A stretch of DNA of 51,374 bases from Alkalibaculum sporogenes (GCF_009362815.1 NZ_WHNX01000021.1:1-51374), one strand, 5' to 3'; counted from the first letter of the stretch, positions 1 to 8,960 are shown. Notes: a model not told the origin generated them from the letters alone. Numbers and translations are program-made.

Positions 1-121
1 AGGGAAGAGGAAAGTTGTCGAAGACATCAAAATATACTAAATGTATAATTTGAAGAGACGACCTGCGAAGGAGACTATGCGACAGAGCAGACTGGTGCTA
101 GCACCAGCCTCAGGGCGCGCC

Positions 122-158
122 AAAGAAAGCTACCTCATGTAAAGAGGTGGCTTTCTTT
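122..158 (+). terminator. Hairpin closing array unit 1
   Basis: A 15-bp stem (122-136 with 144-158, one G-U pair) and a 7-nt loop. The descending arm ends CTTTCTTT, but no long T-tract follows, so terminator function is inferred. Confidence 0.55.
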
Positions 159-165
159 GATGTAA

Positions 166-186
166 CCGAGGGACTCGAACCCTGAG
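166..186 (-). other. tRNA T-arm-like remnant between array units
   Basis: Read on the minus strand, this stretch contains AGGGTTCGAGTCCCT, a 4-bp stem around a canonical TTCGANT T-loop, like the 3' part of a tRNA gene. No D-arm, anticodon arm or CCA end is present, so it is at most a fragment. It lies only in the spacer after unit 1. Confidence 0.3.
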
Positions 187-301
187 AGGGAAGAGGAAAG
201 TTGTCGAAGACATCAAAATATACTAAATGTATAATTTGAAGAGACGACCTGCGAAGGAGACTATGCGACAGAGCAGACTGGTGCTGGCGCCAGCCTCAGG
301 G

Positions 302-351
302 CGCGCCAAAGAAAGCTACCTTAAGTAAGTGAGGTAGCTTTCTTTGGCGCG
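302..351. terminator. 20-bp perfect hairpin after array unit 2
   Basis: Bases 302-321 and 332-351 are perfectly complementary around a 10-nt loop. The hairpin ends the second unit on the + strand and lies 11 bases beyond the stop of the minus-strand GGDEF gene (363), so it could serve both. There is no T-tract. Confidence 0.6.
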
Positions 352-362
352 ATATAACTGTA

Positions 363-2978
363 TTAAATGTCTATGTTCTGAATATTATCTAAAAATAAAT
401 CGACTAACATTGGATCAAATTGCGTACCTGAGTTTTTAAGGATTTCATTTAATGCATCTTCTTTAGATAAGGCTTTTTGATAAGGTCTATCATTAGTCAT
501 AGCATCATATGAATCTGTGATTGCAATAATCCTTGATTGAAGGGGAATTTCATCTCCTTTTAAACCTTTTGGATAACCAGTGCCATCGAAACGTTCATGA
601 TGTGCAAGTACATAATCAGCAATACTATTTTGTTCATTTAAAGAGTTTAAAATCCTATATCCTATTTCAGGATGTCGTTCAACCTCTCGTCGCTCTTTAG
701 CAGTTAAAGAAACAGCGGTATTTAAGATTGAGCTATCTATACCAACTTTTCCGATATCATGTAATAGAGCTGATTTTATTAATTCTGACATTTGATTTCT
801 ATTTAAATTTATCAACTTACCTAGATATTCACTAAGCTTACTAACACGTTTAGAATGTTTTTCCTGATAATTATAGAGTTCAAATAAATTTTGGAGTATA
901 TAGTCTATTGGTTTTTTTCTTTGCTTTTTACTTTCATAGAGTTTACGTCGATACATCCAATCATCAGATTTTTTTTGTACTTCATTTATACTTTGTTTCA
1001 TTTCTGTTTTTGTTTCCCAACCAAATGATATTGATAAAGGGATAGAAGCTAGGGTGATATGAGAACAGATTGCTGTCATTCTTGATATGAGATTTTTGGC
1101 ATCTTTGTCCTCCATATTTGGTAGTAGTATGATAAATTCATCTCCTCCTACTCGTGCGATAATGTCATCTTCTCGACAACATGATTGGATTACTTCTGCT
1201 GCTTTTTTTAATAGTTTATCTCCCATAGCATGGCCAAAGGCATCGTTAATTAACTTTAAATTATTAACATCTGCCATTATTATACTTAGGGGTAAATTTC
1301 GTATTGTATCTAGACGATGTAATTCCTCTTCATAAAAAGCTCTGTTGTATAAACCAGTTAATTGATCGTGAAAACTTAAATACTCAATAGCTTTAATTTT
1401 TTGTTTATCCATTGTAATATCTTGACTAGATCCAACTATATATACTGGTAAATTATTTTGAAAAATAGGTGTAAGTGTTGTTTTCCAAGTTCGAATACCA
1501 GCAGGCAGGTCAAGAGTTTCTTCATAAGATATTATATCACGTGCTTCAATACATCGAGTGTAGTTATTATAAAGATAGGTTCCAATGTCTGATCCAAAAA
1601 TTTCTTGTGGTGTTTTACCGTCGAAATTTTCAGGTTTAAGCCCAGTTTTCTCTTGATGAGAGAGATTGTTTTTAATATAAAAAAATGAAGTATTATTTTC
1701 AACAGCAATTAAAAACAAGGCATCCTGTGTACCATGAAAGATAATTTCATTTTCAAGAATAAGTTTTTGTATCTTTTTTTCACCAGATAAACGCTCTAAG
1801 ACTAGACCTATTTGATGAGAATAGATACTAATAAAGTCATTGTTATTAAAGTCGTATTCAAGTGGCATAAAGATGATAAATTCGCCAAGTATTTGACTAT
1901 CTTTCATTATTTTTTGTACTATAACTTGACCTATTTTTAGTTTATTTGCAAGTATTTCTGGAAGATGATTGCCAATAAACTCATATATACTATTAAATAT
2001 TGTAGTATTACTAGAAAGGGTCATAGCGTTTGGAATAATATTGTTGATCCATCTTTTACCTATAAGGCCATAGCCAAATACATTCTCTACTTTTATAATA
2101 TCTTCTTGAGCTCCAGATATAGATATTGTAGTGCTTTCAGTAATATTATCTTCTTCATAAAGATTAAAGGCTACATATTTAGCATTAGAAAGTGATAATA
2201 CCATATCTGAAATTTTTTGATAATCTATATCTTCATAAGATGTTTGTAGAAATTCCTCAGATGACTTTACCATTTTTTCTAGGCATATATTTTTTTCAGT
2301 AATTTCAGTAATATCACGTCCAGTTGTATATATAAGATTTTTGCGATACTGGGAGTGCCACTCAATATAATGATATTTGCCATCTTTACATAAGCAACGA
2401 TTAACAAAGTTAGTAACTGTTTTTTGGTCGCGTAATTTTTTTGCTACTTCAAGAGTATCAGCCACATCATCAGGATGAACAAGATCTAAAGAAGCTTCAC
2501 CTAATAAAGCTTCCCATTTACTATTTGAATCGATAATATTACCTTTTAGATCCCATATACATACCAAGTCCAGGTTAATTCTAAAGATTTCATTTGTTTC
2601 AATAGTTTCAACTATTTCTTTTGATATATCGTTATATAGGACGACGAAGTAATATTTTTTAGGAGAAAATACCTTTAAATTCATCCAAACTTCAAAAGTT
2701 TGAGAGTAGGCTCTTACATTTATACTTTTGCCATTAAGTGCTACATCGCCGTATATTTTCATATTATCACTGTCGTTAAATGGAGTTCCAAAGAATAGTT
2801 CACTACCATTTTTACCAATGACATCAGATGATTTTAGTTTAAAATATTTCTCGAACTCGGGATTCACCTCTATAAGTTCAAAATCATAGGGAACTCCATT
2901 ATCATCTAGGATAACTCTTTGATAAGAATATGCAGTTGGTAATTCATTTATTATTGTTTTATAAAATGTATCTTCCAT
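363..2978 (-). CDS. PAS-PAS-GAF-like-PAS-GGDEF-HD-GYP cyclic-di-GMP signalling protein
   Basis: An 871-residue soluble sensor with no clear membrane segment. Two PAS-like regions (about 10-110 and 125-225) are followed by a GAF-like stretch (about 245-395) and a third PAS region (about 405-520). A GGDEF diguanylate cyclase domain follows (about 530-690) with an intact GGDEF motif at 611-615 and an RxxD inhibitory site at 602-605. The C-terminus is an HD-GYP phosphodiesterase (about 700-865) with HD at 741-742 and the HHExxDGxGYP signature near 793-803. Both opposing catalytic domains therefore look intact, so it may make and degrade c-di-GMP according to the PAS/GAF signal. The ATG has an AAGGTGGT ribosome binding site. 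It is transcribed alone and ends near the array hairpin at 302-351. Domain identities are strong; the ligands are unknown. Confidence 0.93.
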   Translation of the reverse strand: MEDTFYKTIINELPTAYSYQRVILDDNGVPYDFELIEVNPEFEKYFKLKSSDVIGKNGSELFFGTPFNDSDNMKIYGDVALNGKSINVRAYSQTFEVWMNLKVFSPKKYYFVVLYNDISKEIVETIETNEIFRINLDLVCIWDLKGNIIDSNSKWEALLGEASLDLVHPDDVADTLEVAKKLRDQKTVTNFVNRCLCKDGKYHYIEWHSQYRKNLIYTTGRDITEITEKNICLEKMVKSSEEFLQTSYEDIDYQKISDMVLSLSNAKYVAFNLYEEDNITESTTISISGAQEDIIKVENVFGYGLIGKRWINNIIPNAMTLSSNTTIFNSIYEFIGNHLPEILANKLKIGQVIVQKIMKDSQILGEFIIFMPLEYDFNNNDFISIYSHQIGLVLERLSGEKKIQKLILENEIIFHGTQDALFLIAVENNTSFFYIKNNLSHQEKTGLKPENFDGKTPQEIFGSDIGTYLYNNYTRCIEARDIISYEETLDLPAGIRTWKTTLTPIFQNNLPVYIVGSSQDITMDKQKIKAIEYLSFHDQLTGLYNRAFYEEELHRLDTIRNLPLSIIMADVNNLKLINDAFGHAMGDKLLKKAAEVIQSCCREDDIIARVGGDEFIILLPNMEDKDAKNLISRMTAICSHITLASIPLSISFGWETKTEMKQSINEVQKKSDDWMYRRKLYESKKQRKKPIDYILQNLFELYNYQEKHSKRVSKLSEYLGKLINLNRNQMSELIKSALLHDIGKVGIDSSILNTAVSLTAKERREVERHPEIGYRILNSLNEQNSIADYVLAHHERFDGTGYPKGLKGDEIPLQSRIIAITDSYDAMTNDRPYQKALSKEDALNEILKNSGTQFDPMLVDLFLDNIQNIDI

Positions 2979-3140
2979 TTTATTACCACCTTATATAATA
3001 TAAACTCATCTTTTAAGAGTGAGACATTACATAGTTTATCCTAAAAGTTTTTCGATATAATAAAGATACTAAAATTCATAGTAAATTACAATGTTTATAT
3101 TATAAAATAGAATGACTATTCTAATTTATAACGAAAAAAA

Positions 3141-3226
3141 ATAAGTGGGGTGTAAAAGTCCCATTGGTTCTACTAATATTCAGTAGGGGATGAAAAAAAC
3201 CCCTACTGAATAAAGTTTCACTTTAT
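3141..3226 (-). repeat. Dispersed intergenic repeat, copy 1
   Basis: The 24-bp core at 3203-3226 recurs exactly at 48849-48872 and 49227-49250 in the opposite orientation. The next segment, AGTAGAACCAAT on the minus strand, recurs at 49247-49257, and the GACTTTTACA...CCCCACTTAT part resembles 12872-12905. The repeat overlaps the last codons and stop of the lipoprotein gene. Confidence 0.7.
3177..3212 (-). terminator. Hairpin terminator after the lipoprotein gene
   Basis: A 13-bp perfect stem (3177-3189 with 3200-3212) starts five bases past the stop of the lipoprotein gene at 3218. On the minus strand the loop carries a run of seven T. It is part of a dispersed intergenic repeat (see 3141-3226). 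Confidence 0.6.
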
Positions 3227-3880
3227 TTCTAGAATGATTTTTTCTTCTGATTCTATTTTACTATTAACTATATTAACTTTTAACCATGGTGAGGTTGTGT
3301 TATTAGTACCTTGAGCACATATATAGTATATACCATCTTGAATCTCACTAATACTAAATTCACCTGATTCATCTATCATAAACATTTTTAGGGGTTTTCC
3401 TTCTTCCTCATTTGATAATATTACTTTTATATCTACGAAGTTCATAGTATCTGGAAATTCTACTATGCCTTGTATACTAATAGTTGAATCGATACTGATA
3501 CTACTAGTGATTTCGCCAAAATCCTCTATAATAAAAGAGAAGTCTATATCTGAAACTAATTCATTATTTTCAATAGTGAATGAAATATCTTTACTTGTAT
3601 ATTCATTGTTACCTGTATTATTTACGGTCATTGTGTAGTTCCCATCTTCAGTAATGTTAATTATAAAGTTACCATTATCATCTAATTCAGATTCTTCGTA
3701 AACTTCTGTAGTATCTTCTTTAAATACTTGAACAGTAAATTCTTGATTGTTAAACTTGTCATTAATAAGTACTTTTCCTTCAATTGTTAAGGAACTAGGT
3801 GTAGAATTTGTAATAATCGCGCATCCACTTATTAACATAAATAATAAGGCTCCAATTAACACTAAAATTTTCTTGGACAT
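3218..3880 (-). CDS. Lipoprotein with two carboxypeptidase-regulatory-like beta domains
   Basis: A 220-residue predicted lipoprotein. The N-terminus has lysines, a hydrophobic stretch and lipobox LISGC with the lipidated cysteine at 20. The rest is acidic and threonine/asparagine-rich, with two similar modules of about 80 residues: each opens with an IEGKV/IQGIV-type strand and contains an (L/I)D(D/E)(N/S)G(N/E)F turn followed by a DGxY turn. This pattern resembles carboxypeptidase-regulatory-like or SdrB-type beta-sandwich domains. No catalytic motif is visible. It probably sits on the outer face of the membrane as a surface or adhesion-type protein. Its last codons lie inside a dispersed repeat. 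Lipoprotein status is well supported; function is unknown. Confidence 0.75.
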   Translation of the reverse strand: MSKKILVLIGALLFMLISGCAIITNSTPSSLTIEGKVLINDKFNNQEFTVQVFKEDTTEVYEESELDDNGNFIINITEDGNYTMTVNNTGNNEYTSKDISFTIENNELVSDIDFSFIIEDFGEITSSISIDSTISIQGIVEFPDTMNFVDIKVILSNEEEGKPLKMFMIDESGEFSISEIQDGIYYICAQGTNNTTSPWLKVNIVNSKIESEEKIILEIK

Positions 3881-4028
3881 ACTATAACCTCCATATATGT
3901 AGATATTACTTATAACATACTACAGTATATTAATAAAAATTTGTGATATGCGTAGTTTTAGATGCACAAGAAAGGATATTTTACTTGATTTACTGATTGT
4001 AAGAATAGTTGAATTTGGAGACTAATCA

Positions 4029-4071
4029 TATAACGATATGAAACGCGAAGATTATGTTTCATATCGTTATA
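4029..4071. terminator. 16-bp perfect hairpin
   Basis: Arms 4029-4044 and 4056-4071 are perfectly complementary with an 11-nt loop. It lies 38 bases past the stop of the small minus-strand gene 4110-4361 and probably ends its transcript. No T-tract is present. Confidence 0.5.
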
Positions 4072-4109
4072 AATATAAATACTTGATATTGATGGTTACA
4101 TAGTAATAT

Positions 4110-4361
4110 TTAATTAGTTAGAACGTTGAAATTACTAAATAAATTATTGGTTTTATAGATTTTGTTTAGTATTTCTTTGCCTAGGTCGATTGCTTCGTCT
4201 TCAGAAATATCTAAGCGTACTTCTCTTGTCTCTAACAAATCAAATGGTGAGTTTAGTACATATTTCTTAAAAATGTATCCACCAAATATCTTTTTTTGGA
4301 TATGAACTTCAAACTTATCATTTGTAAGTGTAATTATTTCGTTTATTTTATTTAATTTCAT
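4110..4361 (-). CDS. Small hypothetical protein (83 aa)
   Basis: I do not recognise this protein. It is 83 residues, mixed charge, without signal peptide or membrane segment; the middle (IFGGYIFKKYVLNSPFDLL) suggests beta strands and the C-terminal half a helix (SEDEAIDLGKEILNKIY). The ATG is preceded by a good GAGGTAA ribosome binding site, and a strong hairpin follows at 4029-4071, which together support a real monocistronic gene. Confidence 0.55.
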   Translation of the reverse strand: MKLNKINEIITLTNDKFEVHIQKKIFGGYIFKKYVLNSPFDLLETREVRLDISEDEAIDLGKEILNKIYKTNNLFSNFNVLTN

Positions 4362-4617
4362 AAGAGTTACCTCGCTATCATATATTTTTATGTGATAGTA
4401 TAGTTCAACCTTATAAGTTACTTGGCTGTAATAAAGTAGTTAGGACTGTTGCTATTTTTTAGCTAGATCACTAAACTTTACTATCTTATTTGAATATGCG
4501 TCCGAGAAGCTATTCTTGGAACACTCAGTATGTTATTATATATATACCTTATTATACTTAAATAAACCTGAAAATTACACTAATTTATTATTATTATATA
4601 AATAGGAGTAAAATATT

Positions 4618-6444
4618 ATGATAGACAAAAATAAATTAAAAGATATTCCTGAAAAACCAGGAGTTTATCTTATGAAAGATAATCAAGATAACATAATTTA
4701 TGTTGGCAAAGCAAGAAATCTTAAAAACAGGGTAAAACAATATTTTCAAATTTCTGATAAAACAATTAAAGTAGCAACTATGGTGGAACATATTTCGGAT
4801 TTTGAGGTAATTGTAACTCATACAGAAGTAGAAGCTTTAATTCTAGAATGTAATTTAATTAAAAAAAATATGCCACGCTATAATATTATGCTGAAAGATG
4901 ATAAAAGTTACCCCTATATTAAAGTTACTACAAATGAAAAATATCCTAGAGTGATAATGACTAGGCAGATAAAAAAAGATGGTGCAAAATACTTTGGTCC
5001 ATTTACTAATGTGAATTCTGTAAAACAAACACTAGATCTGATTAATAAATTGTATTCAATTAAGAGATGTAATAAAAATTTCAATGGAAACAAGAGAGAA
5101 AGACCTTGCTTAAATTATCATATCAATAGATGTCTAGGCGTGTGCTTGGGAGATGTATCAATTACAAAGTATAACGAATACATTCAAGAGATTATAAACA
5201 TATTAAATGGCAAGCACGATAAGGTTATTTTAAGGCTTAAAGAGGAAATGGAAACAGCATCTAAAGATCAAGAATATGAAAGAGCTGCGCAACTAAGAGA
5301 TCAAATTAATGGCATTACTCATATTACTGAAAAACAGAAGATGATTTCTAGCGCTATGGAGGATCAAGATGTTGTTGCTTTTTTTGGAGAAGATAAAGAA
5401 TATTGTATTCAGGTGTTTCTTATTAGAAAAGGGAAACTATTAGGACGAGAACATTTTTGTTTTTCTGAAATTGATAATGAAAGAGATTTTCATACTCAAT
5501 TTATTAAACAGTTTTATAATAATGAAAAATTTATTCCAAAAGAAATACTCATACAAGCCCAAATAGAAGATTGTGAAGTGATTGAAGATTGGTTATCAGA
5601 TAGAAAAGGAAGTAAAGTAAATATTAGAGTACCTCAGAAAGGTATTAAAAAGAAATTGTTAGATATGGTTAAAGATAATGCTAAAATTGCATTAGAGGAG
5701 CATAAAAATAAAATTGCTGTACATGATGAAAAACAAAGAAAAGCTTATAAATGGTTAATGGATAGCTTAAAATTAACTTATATGCCTACTCGTATAGAAG
5801 CGTATGATATATCTAATATAAAAGGAACTGATAATGTTGGCACTATGGTAGTATTCGAAGATTTAAAAGCAAATAAAAAAGCCTACCGAAGGTTTAAAAT
5901 TAAAAGTATTGTTGGACAAAATGATTATGGTAGTATGCAAGAAATTGTATTTAGACGTATAGAAAGAGGCGTAAAGGAATTACATGAAGGTAAAAATTCT
6001 AAATTTTTGCCTTTCCCTCAATTGATATTATTAGACGGTGGAATTGGTCATATTAATGCAATAAAAGAGATTATGTCTCATTACCCACAGTTAAATATAC
6101 CTATATGTGGTTTAGTAAAAGATGATCGTCATAGACTTAGAGAAATAGTTTATGAAGGAAAGTGCATTGAAATACCTCCTTCAACCCCAGTTTATTATCT
6201 TTTAAACAATATTTCTGAAGAAGTCCATAGGTTTGCAATATCATATCATAAAAAAATTCGTTCAGATAATTTATTAAGTTCTGAACTAAGTAATATACAA
6301 GGTATTGGTGATGCTAAGAAAAAAGAATTATTAAAAAAGTTTAAGGGTATAGATAATATTAAAAAGGCTACAAAAGAAGAACTTTTGCAGGTTAAAGGAA
6401 TTAGTGATAAAATAGCAATAAATATTATGGAATATTTTACTTAA
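4618..6444 (+). CDS. uvrC: UvrABC system protein C (excinuclease subunit)
   Basis: Makes the dual incisions in nucleotide excision repair after UvrA/UvrB damage recognition. The 608 residues match the family length. The N-terminal GIY-YIG nuclease domain is visible (GVYLM at 15-19, IYVGKARNLKNR at 27-38). A UVR motif for UvrB contact lies near 203-240 (EMETASKDQEYERAAQLRDQ), the RNase H-like C-terminal nuclease domain begins around 395 (AYDISNIKGTDNVG), and tandem helix-hairpin-helix motifs end the protein (IQGIGDAKKKELL, VKGISDKIA). The ATG follows an AGGAG site. It starts a co-directional run with the HAD, hprK, PHP and cyclophilin genes. Confidence 0.97.
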   Translation: MIDKNKLKDIPEKPGVYLMKDNQDNIIYVGKARNLKNRVKQYFQISDKTIKVATMVEHISDFEVIVTHTEVEALILECNLIKKNMPRYNIMLKDDKSYPYIKVTTNEKYPRVIMTRQIKKDGAKYFGPFTNVNSVKQTLDLINKLYSIKRCNKNFNGNKRERPCLNYHINRCLGVCLGDVSITKYNEYIQEIINILNGKHDKVILRLKEEMETASKDQEYERAAQLRDQINGITHITEKQKMISSAMEDQDVVAFFGEDKEYCIQVFLIRKGKLLGREHFCFSEIDNERDFHTQFIKQFYNNEKFIPKEILIQAQIEDCEVIEDWLSDRKGSKVNIRVPQKGIKKKLLDMVKDNAKIALEEHKNKIAVHDEKQRKAYKWLMDSLKLTYMPTRIEAYDISNIKGTDNVGTMVVFEDLKANKKAYRRFKIKSIVGQNDYGSMQEIVFRRIERGVKELHEGKNSKFLPFPQLILLDGGIGHINAIKEIMSHYPQLNIPICGLVKDDRHRLREIVYEGKCIEIPPSTPVYYLLNNISEEVHRFAISYHKKIRSDNLLSSELSNIQGIGDAKKKELLKKFKGIDNIKKATKEELLQVKGISDKIAINIMEYFT

Positions 6445-6479
6445 ATAGCTATAGTAATTTGCTAGGAGATGAACACTAA

Positions 6480-7280
6480 ATGAAATACAAATTATTAGCA
6501 GTCGACATAGATGGAACTTTATTAAATAGCAAAGGAATACTAACAAAAAAAACTAAAGACAGCATTTATAAGGCTATTGATAAAGGTGTAATATTCGTTA
6601 TTTGTACTGGTAGGCCGATACAAGGGGTTACAAGTTTAAATGATGAGTTAGGAATTGATTTGCCATATATAACCTACAATGGAGCGATGGTTGTTAAAGG
6701 TAAAAGTAAAGAAATATTGTATGAGCGTTCATTACAATTTAATAGTGCACTTAGTATTTATGAACTAGGAAAAAAATATGATACAACTATTATTATTTGG
6801 TCAAACAACAAACTATACGTAAATAGAGCGGATGAAAAGGCTAAAGAATATAGTGAATTGACTAATACTCCATATACTGTCGTTAAAATGTTAGAAGACA
6901 TACCACATGAAATTACTAAAATATTATGGTATGATGATAATGCTAAATTACTTGAATATCAAAAAAATATATCACCTAATTTTAGAGACAAGGTAAATTT
7001 TCACTTATCTAGACCGTATTTTTTGGAGTTTGTAGATGTACATGCTACTAAAGCTATTGCAATACAAAAATTATGTAAGTATTATAATATAGATATATCA
7101 GAGACTATAGCTATTGGAGATGGATATAACGATTTATCAATGATTAGTACAGCAGGATTAGGTGTAGCAATGGAAAATGCACCTGAGGAAATAAAAAATG
7201 CTGCAAAATTTATTACTACATCATGTGATGAAGACGGTGTGGCTAATGTTATATCAAAATTTATTCTGGAGGTAAGTTAA
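6480..7280 (+). CDS. Cof-type HAD-superfamily sugar-phosphate phosphatase
   Basis: A 266-residue HAD hydrolase of the Cof/IIB group, which dephosphorylates small metabolites such as sugar phosphates or flavin nucleotides. Motif I DIDGT is at 9-13 (nucleophile Asp9, acid/base Asp11), motif II is the CTGR region near 42-45, and the metal-binding motif IV GDGYND is at 213-218. The large C2B-type cap lies between. It follows uvrC by 35 bases with an AGGAG site, and its TAA overlaps the ATG of hprK by one base, indicating cotranscription. The substrate cannot be told from sequence. Confidence 0.9.
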   Translation: MKYKLLAVDIDGTLLNSKGILTKKTKDSIYKAIDKGVIFVICTGRPIQGVTSLNDELGIDLPYITYNGAMVVKGKSKEILYERSLQFNSALSIYELGKKYDTTIIIWSNNKLYVNRADEKAKEYSELTNTPYTVVKMLEDIPHEITKILWYDDNAKLLEYQKNISPNFRDKVNFHLSRPYFLEFVDVHATKAIAIQKLCKYYNIDISETIAIGDGYNDLSMISTAGLGVAMENAPEEIKNAAKFITTSCDEDGVANVISKFILEVS

Positions 7281-8191
7281 TGAGTATTAGTCTTAAAGAA
7301 TTTTGTGAAAATCTCTCATTAGAAATTTTATACGATGGAGGACATGAGGAAATTGCTATTACAAATAGTAGTATAAATCGGCCTGGCTTACAGCTTTATG
7401 GATTTTACGAATACTTCGATTACGATAGAGTTCAAATAATAGGAAAGGTGGAACACAGTTATCTAATGCATTTTCCAGATGTAAAAAGGCGTGATAAAGT
7501 AGATAAGTTTTTTTCTTATTCTTTTCCTTGTGCTATTATAGCTTGGAATATTGATGCAGAGTATATGATTGAAGCAGCAAAAAAACATGATAGAATTTTA
7601 CTGAGGTCAAATATCGAAACTACAAAGATAATGTACAAAACTATACATTTTTTAGACGATTATTTAGCGCCTACAGTTTCAATACATGGTGTCCTAGTAG
7701 ATGTTTTTGGAATTGGAGTTTTAATTACTGGTTCTAGCGGAGTTGGAAAGAGTGAAACAGCTCTTGAGTTAGTAAAAAGAGGACATAGACTTATATCCGA
7801 TGATGTAGTACAGATAAAAAGAACAGGGGATAATCGACTAACTGGTACAGCACCAGAGTTGTTAAAACAATATATGGAAATAAGAGGAATCGGGATTATA
7901 GATGTTCGTACGCTATATGGGATAGGTGCCGTAAAGGAATCTATTGATATAGATATGTGCATACATTTAGAACATTATGAAGTTGGGACTTATTACGATA
8001 GATTAGGATTAGATAACGAATATTTTGATGTTTTAAATATAGATCTAACAAAAATAACTATACCAGTAACACCAGGAAGAAATTTAGCAATTATTATAGA
8101 AACAGCTGCAAGAAATAATCGCCAAAAAGTCATGGGGATAAATTCAGCAAAAGAGTTTGTCGATAAGGTCTATAAATCGACAAATAAGTAG
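7280..8191 (+). CDS. hprK: HPr kinase/phosphorylase
   Basis: Phosphorylates HPr of the phosphotransferase system on serine 46 and reverses it, the central switch of carbon catabolite repression in Firmicutes. The 303-residue length is normal. The Walker A loop GSSGVGKSE is at 151-159 and the HprK signature (MEIRGIGIIDV) at 199-209. The N-terminal half matches the usual regulatory domain. The ribosome binding site GGAGG lies in the end of the HAD gene and the start codon overlaps that gene's stop. A PHP gene follows 14 bases later, a familiar clostridial arrangement. Confidence 0.97.
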   Translation: MSISLKEFCENLSLEILYDGGHEEIAITNSSINRPGLQLYGFYEYFDYDRVQIIGKVEHSYLMHFPDVKRRDKVDKFFSYSFPCAIIAWNIDAEYMIEAAKKHDRILLRSNIETTKIMYKTIHFLDDYLAPTVSIHGVLVDVFGIGVLITGSSGVGKSETALELVKRGHRLISDDVVQIKRTGDNRLTGTAPELLKQYMEIRGIGIIDVRTLYGIGAVKESIDIDMCIHLEHYEVGTYYDRLGLDNEYFDVLNIDLTKITIPVTPGRNLAIIIETAARNNRQKVMGINSAKEFVDKVYKSTNK

Positions 8192-8205
8192 AATGGAGTG
8201 AAAAC

Positions 8206-8955
8206 ATGAAGATAGAATTAGATACACATACTCATACTATAGCCTGTAATCACGCCTATAGTACTATAACAGAGATTGCTAAAGAAGCAAAGAAGAAAGA
8301 CCTAAAACTTGTATGTATTACAGAACATGGACCTCAAATGCCAGGAGGACCGCATAAATATTTTTTTGCAAATATCAGAGTGGTTCCAAATCAAATAGAT
8401 GGTGTTAAAATATTAAAAGGGATTGAAGCTAATATCATGAATGTTGAAGGTACTATAGATTTACCTGACGAATATGAAGATCGTATGGAAATTGTACTAG
8501 CTGGTCTACATGAGATGCTACTTCCGCCTGGATCGATAAAGGAAAATACAAAAGCTGTTATAAATACTATGAATAGAGAAGTAGTAGATATTATAACTCA
8601 CCTTGGAAATCCAGTATATGAATTGAATTACGATGATATTATAAAAGCAGCTAGTGACACCAATACATTTATAGAAATAAATAATAGTTCTTTTGTTCAT
8701 ACTCGAAAAGGAAGCTTTAATAATTGTTTATCAATTGCTGAAAAATGCAAAAAAAACAATGTTTCAATTTCATTAGGTAGTGATGCGCACTTTGCTACAG
8801 ATGTGGGAGATTATACTGAAGCTCTTAAAATGTTAAAAAGTATTGAATTTCCAGAAGAATTAGTGTTAAATACAAAGGTAGATAGATTACTAAGTTATTT
8901 ACGAGGTAAAGGTAAAGTTGTATTACAAGACCCTCGTCAAAATATAAGGAGATGA
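8206..8955 (+). CDS. PHP-domain phosphoesterase (YcdX type)
   Basis: A 249-residue single-domain PHP protein, close in build to YcdX-type phosphatases that use a trinuclear metal site. Motif HTHT is at 8-11, the TEHG segment at about 40-43 and a GSDAHF motif near 197-202 supply further ligands. No polymerase or histidinol-phosphatase-specific partner is fused. It follows hprK by 14 bases with a GGAG site and its stop overlaps the cyclophilin leader. Substrate unknown. Confidence 0.9.
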   Translation: MKIELDTHTHTIACNHAYSTITEIAKEAKKKDLKLVCITEHGPQMPGGPHKYFFANIRVVPNQIDGVKILKGIEANIMNVEGTIDLPDEYEDRMEIVLAGLHEMLLPPGSIKENTKAVINTMNREVVDIITHLGNPVYELNYDDIIKAASDTNTFIEINNSSFVHTRKGSFNNCLSIAEKCKKNNVSISLGSDAHFATDVGDYTEALKMLKSIEFPEELVLNTKVDRLLSYLRGKGKVVLQDPRQNIRR

Positions 8956-8960
8956 TTTTT

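Larger units (their letters stand above)
1..351 (+). repeat. Tandem array of two structured, GC-rich 186-bp units (candidate ncRNA)
   Basis: Positions 1-135 and 187-321 are the same sequence with two substitutions (100/286 and 103/289, both A to G). Each unit contains a hairpin (roughly 28-54: arms TCAAA.TATAC and GTATA.TTTGA), a palindrome CTGGTGCTAGCACCAG (92-107), the 8-bp palindrome GGCGCGCC, and a long terminal hairpin. The GC-rich blocks stand out from the AT-rich background, as structured RNAs often do in such genomes. The substitution at 103/289 turns a U-A pair into a U-G pair if the + strand is the RNA. An ORF of 33 codons (41-142 and 227-328) also persists in both units; both substitutions are silent in it, but no ribosome binding site precedes it. 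I do not recognise the family. The array may extend left of the window. Confidence 0.75.

Noticed and set aside
8-107. Resemblance of the first array to RNase P RNA (GAGGAAAGT, and TGCGACAGAGCAGAC resembling the ACAGAGAGCA region)
   Set aside because: Only two short matches; the rest of the conserved RNase P core, including the ACAGAA..GGCTTA 3' region, is absent and the unit is far too short.
114-121. GGCGCGCC palindrome (also at 300-307) as a restriction or recombination site
   Set aside because: It is explained as part of the structured unit; in copy 2 it pairs within the long terminal hairpin.
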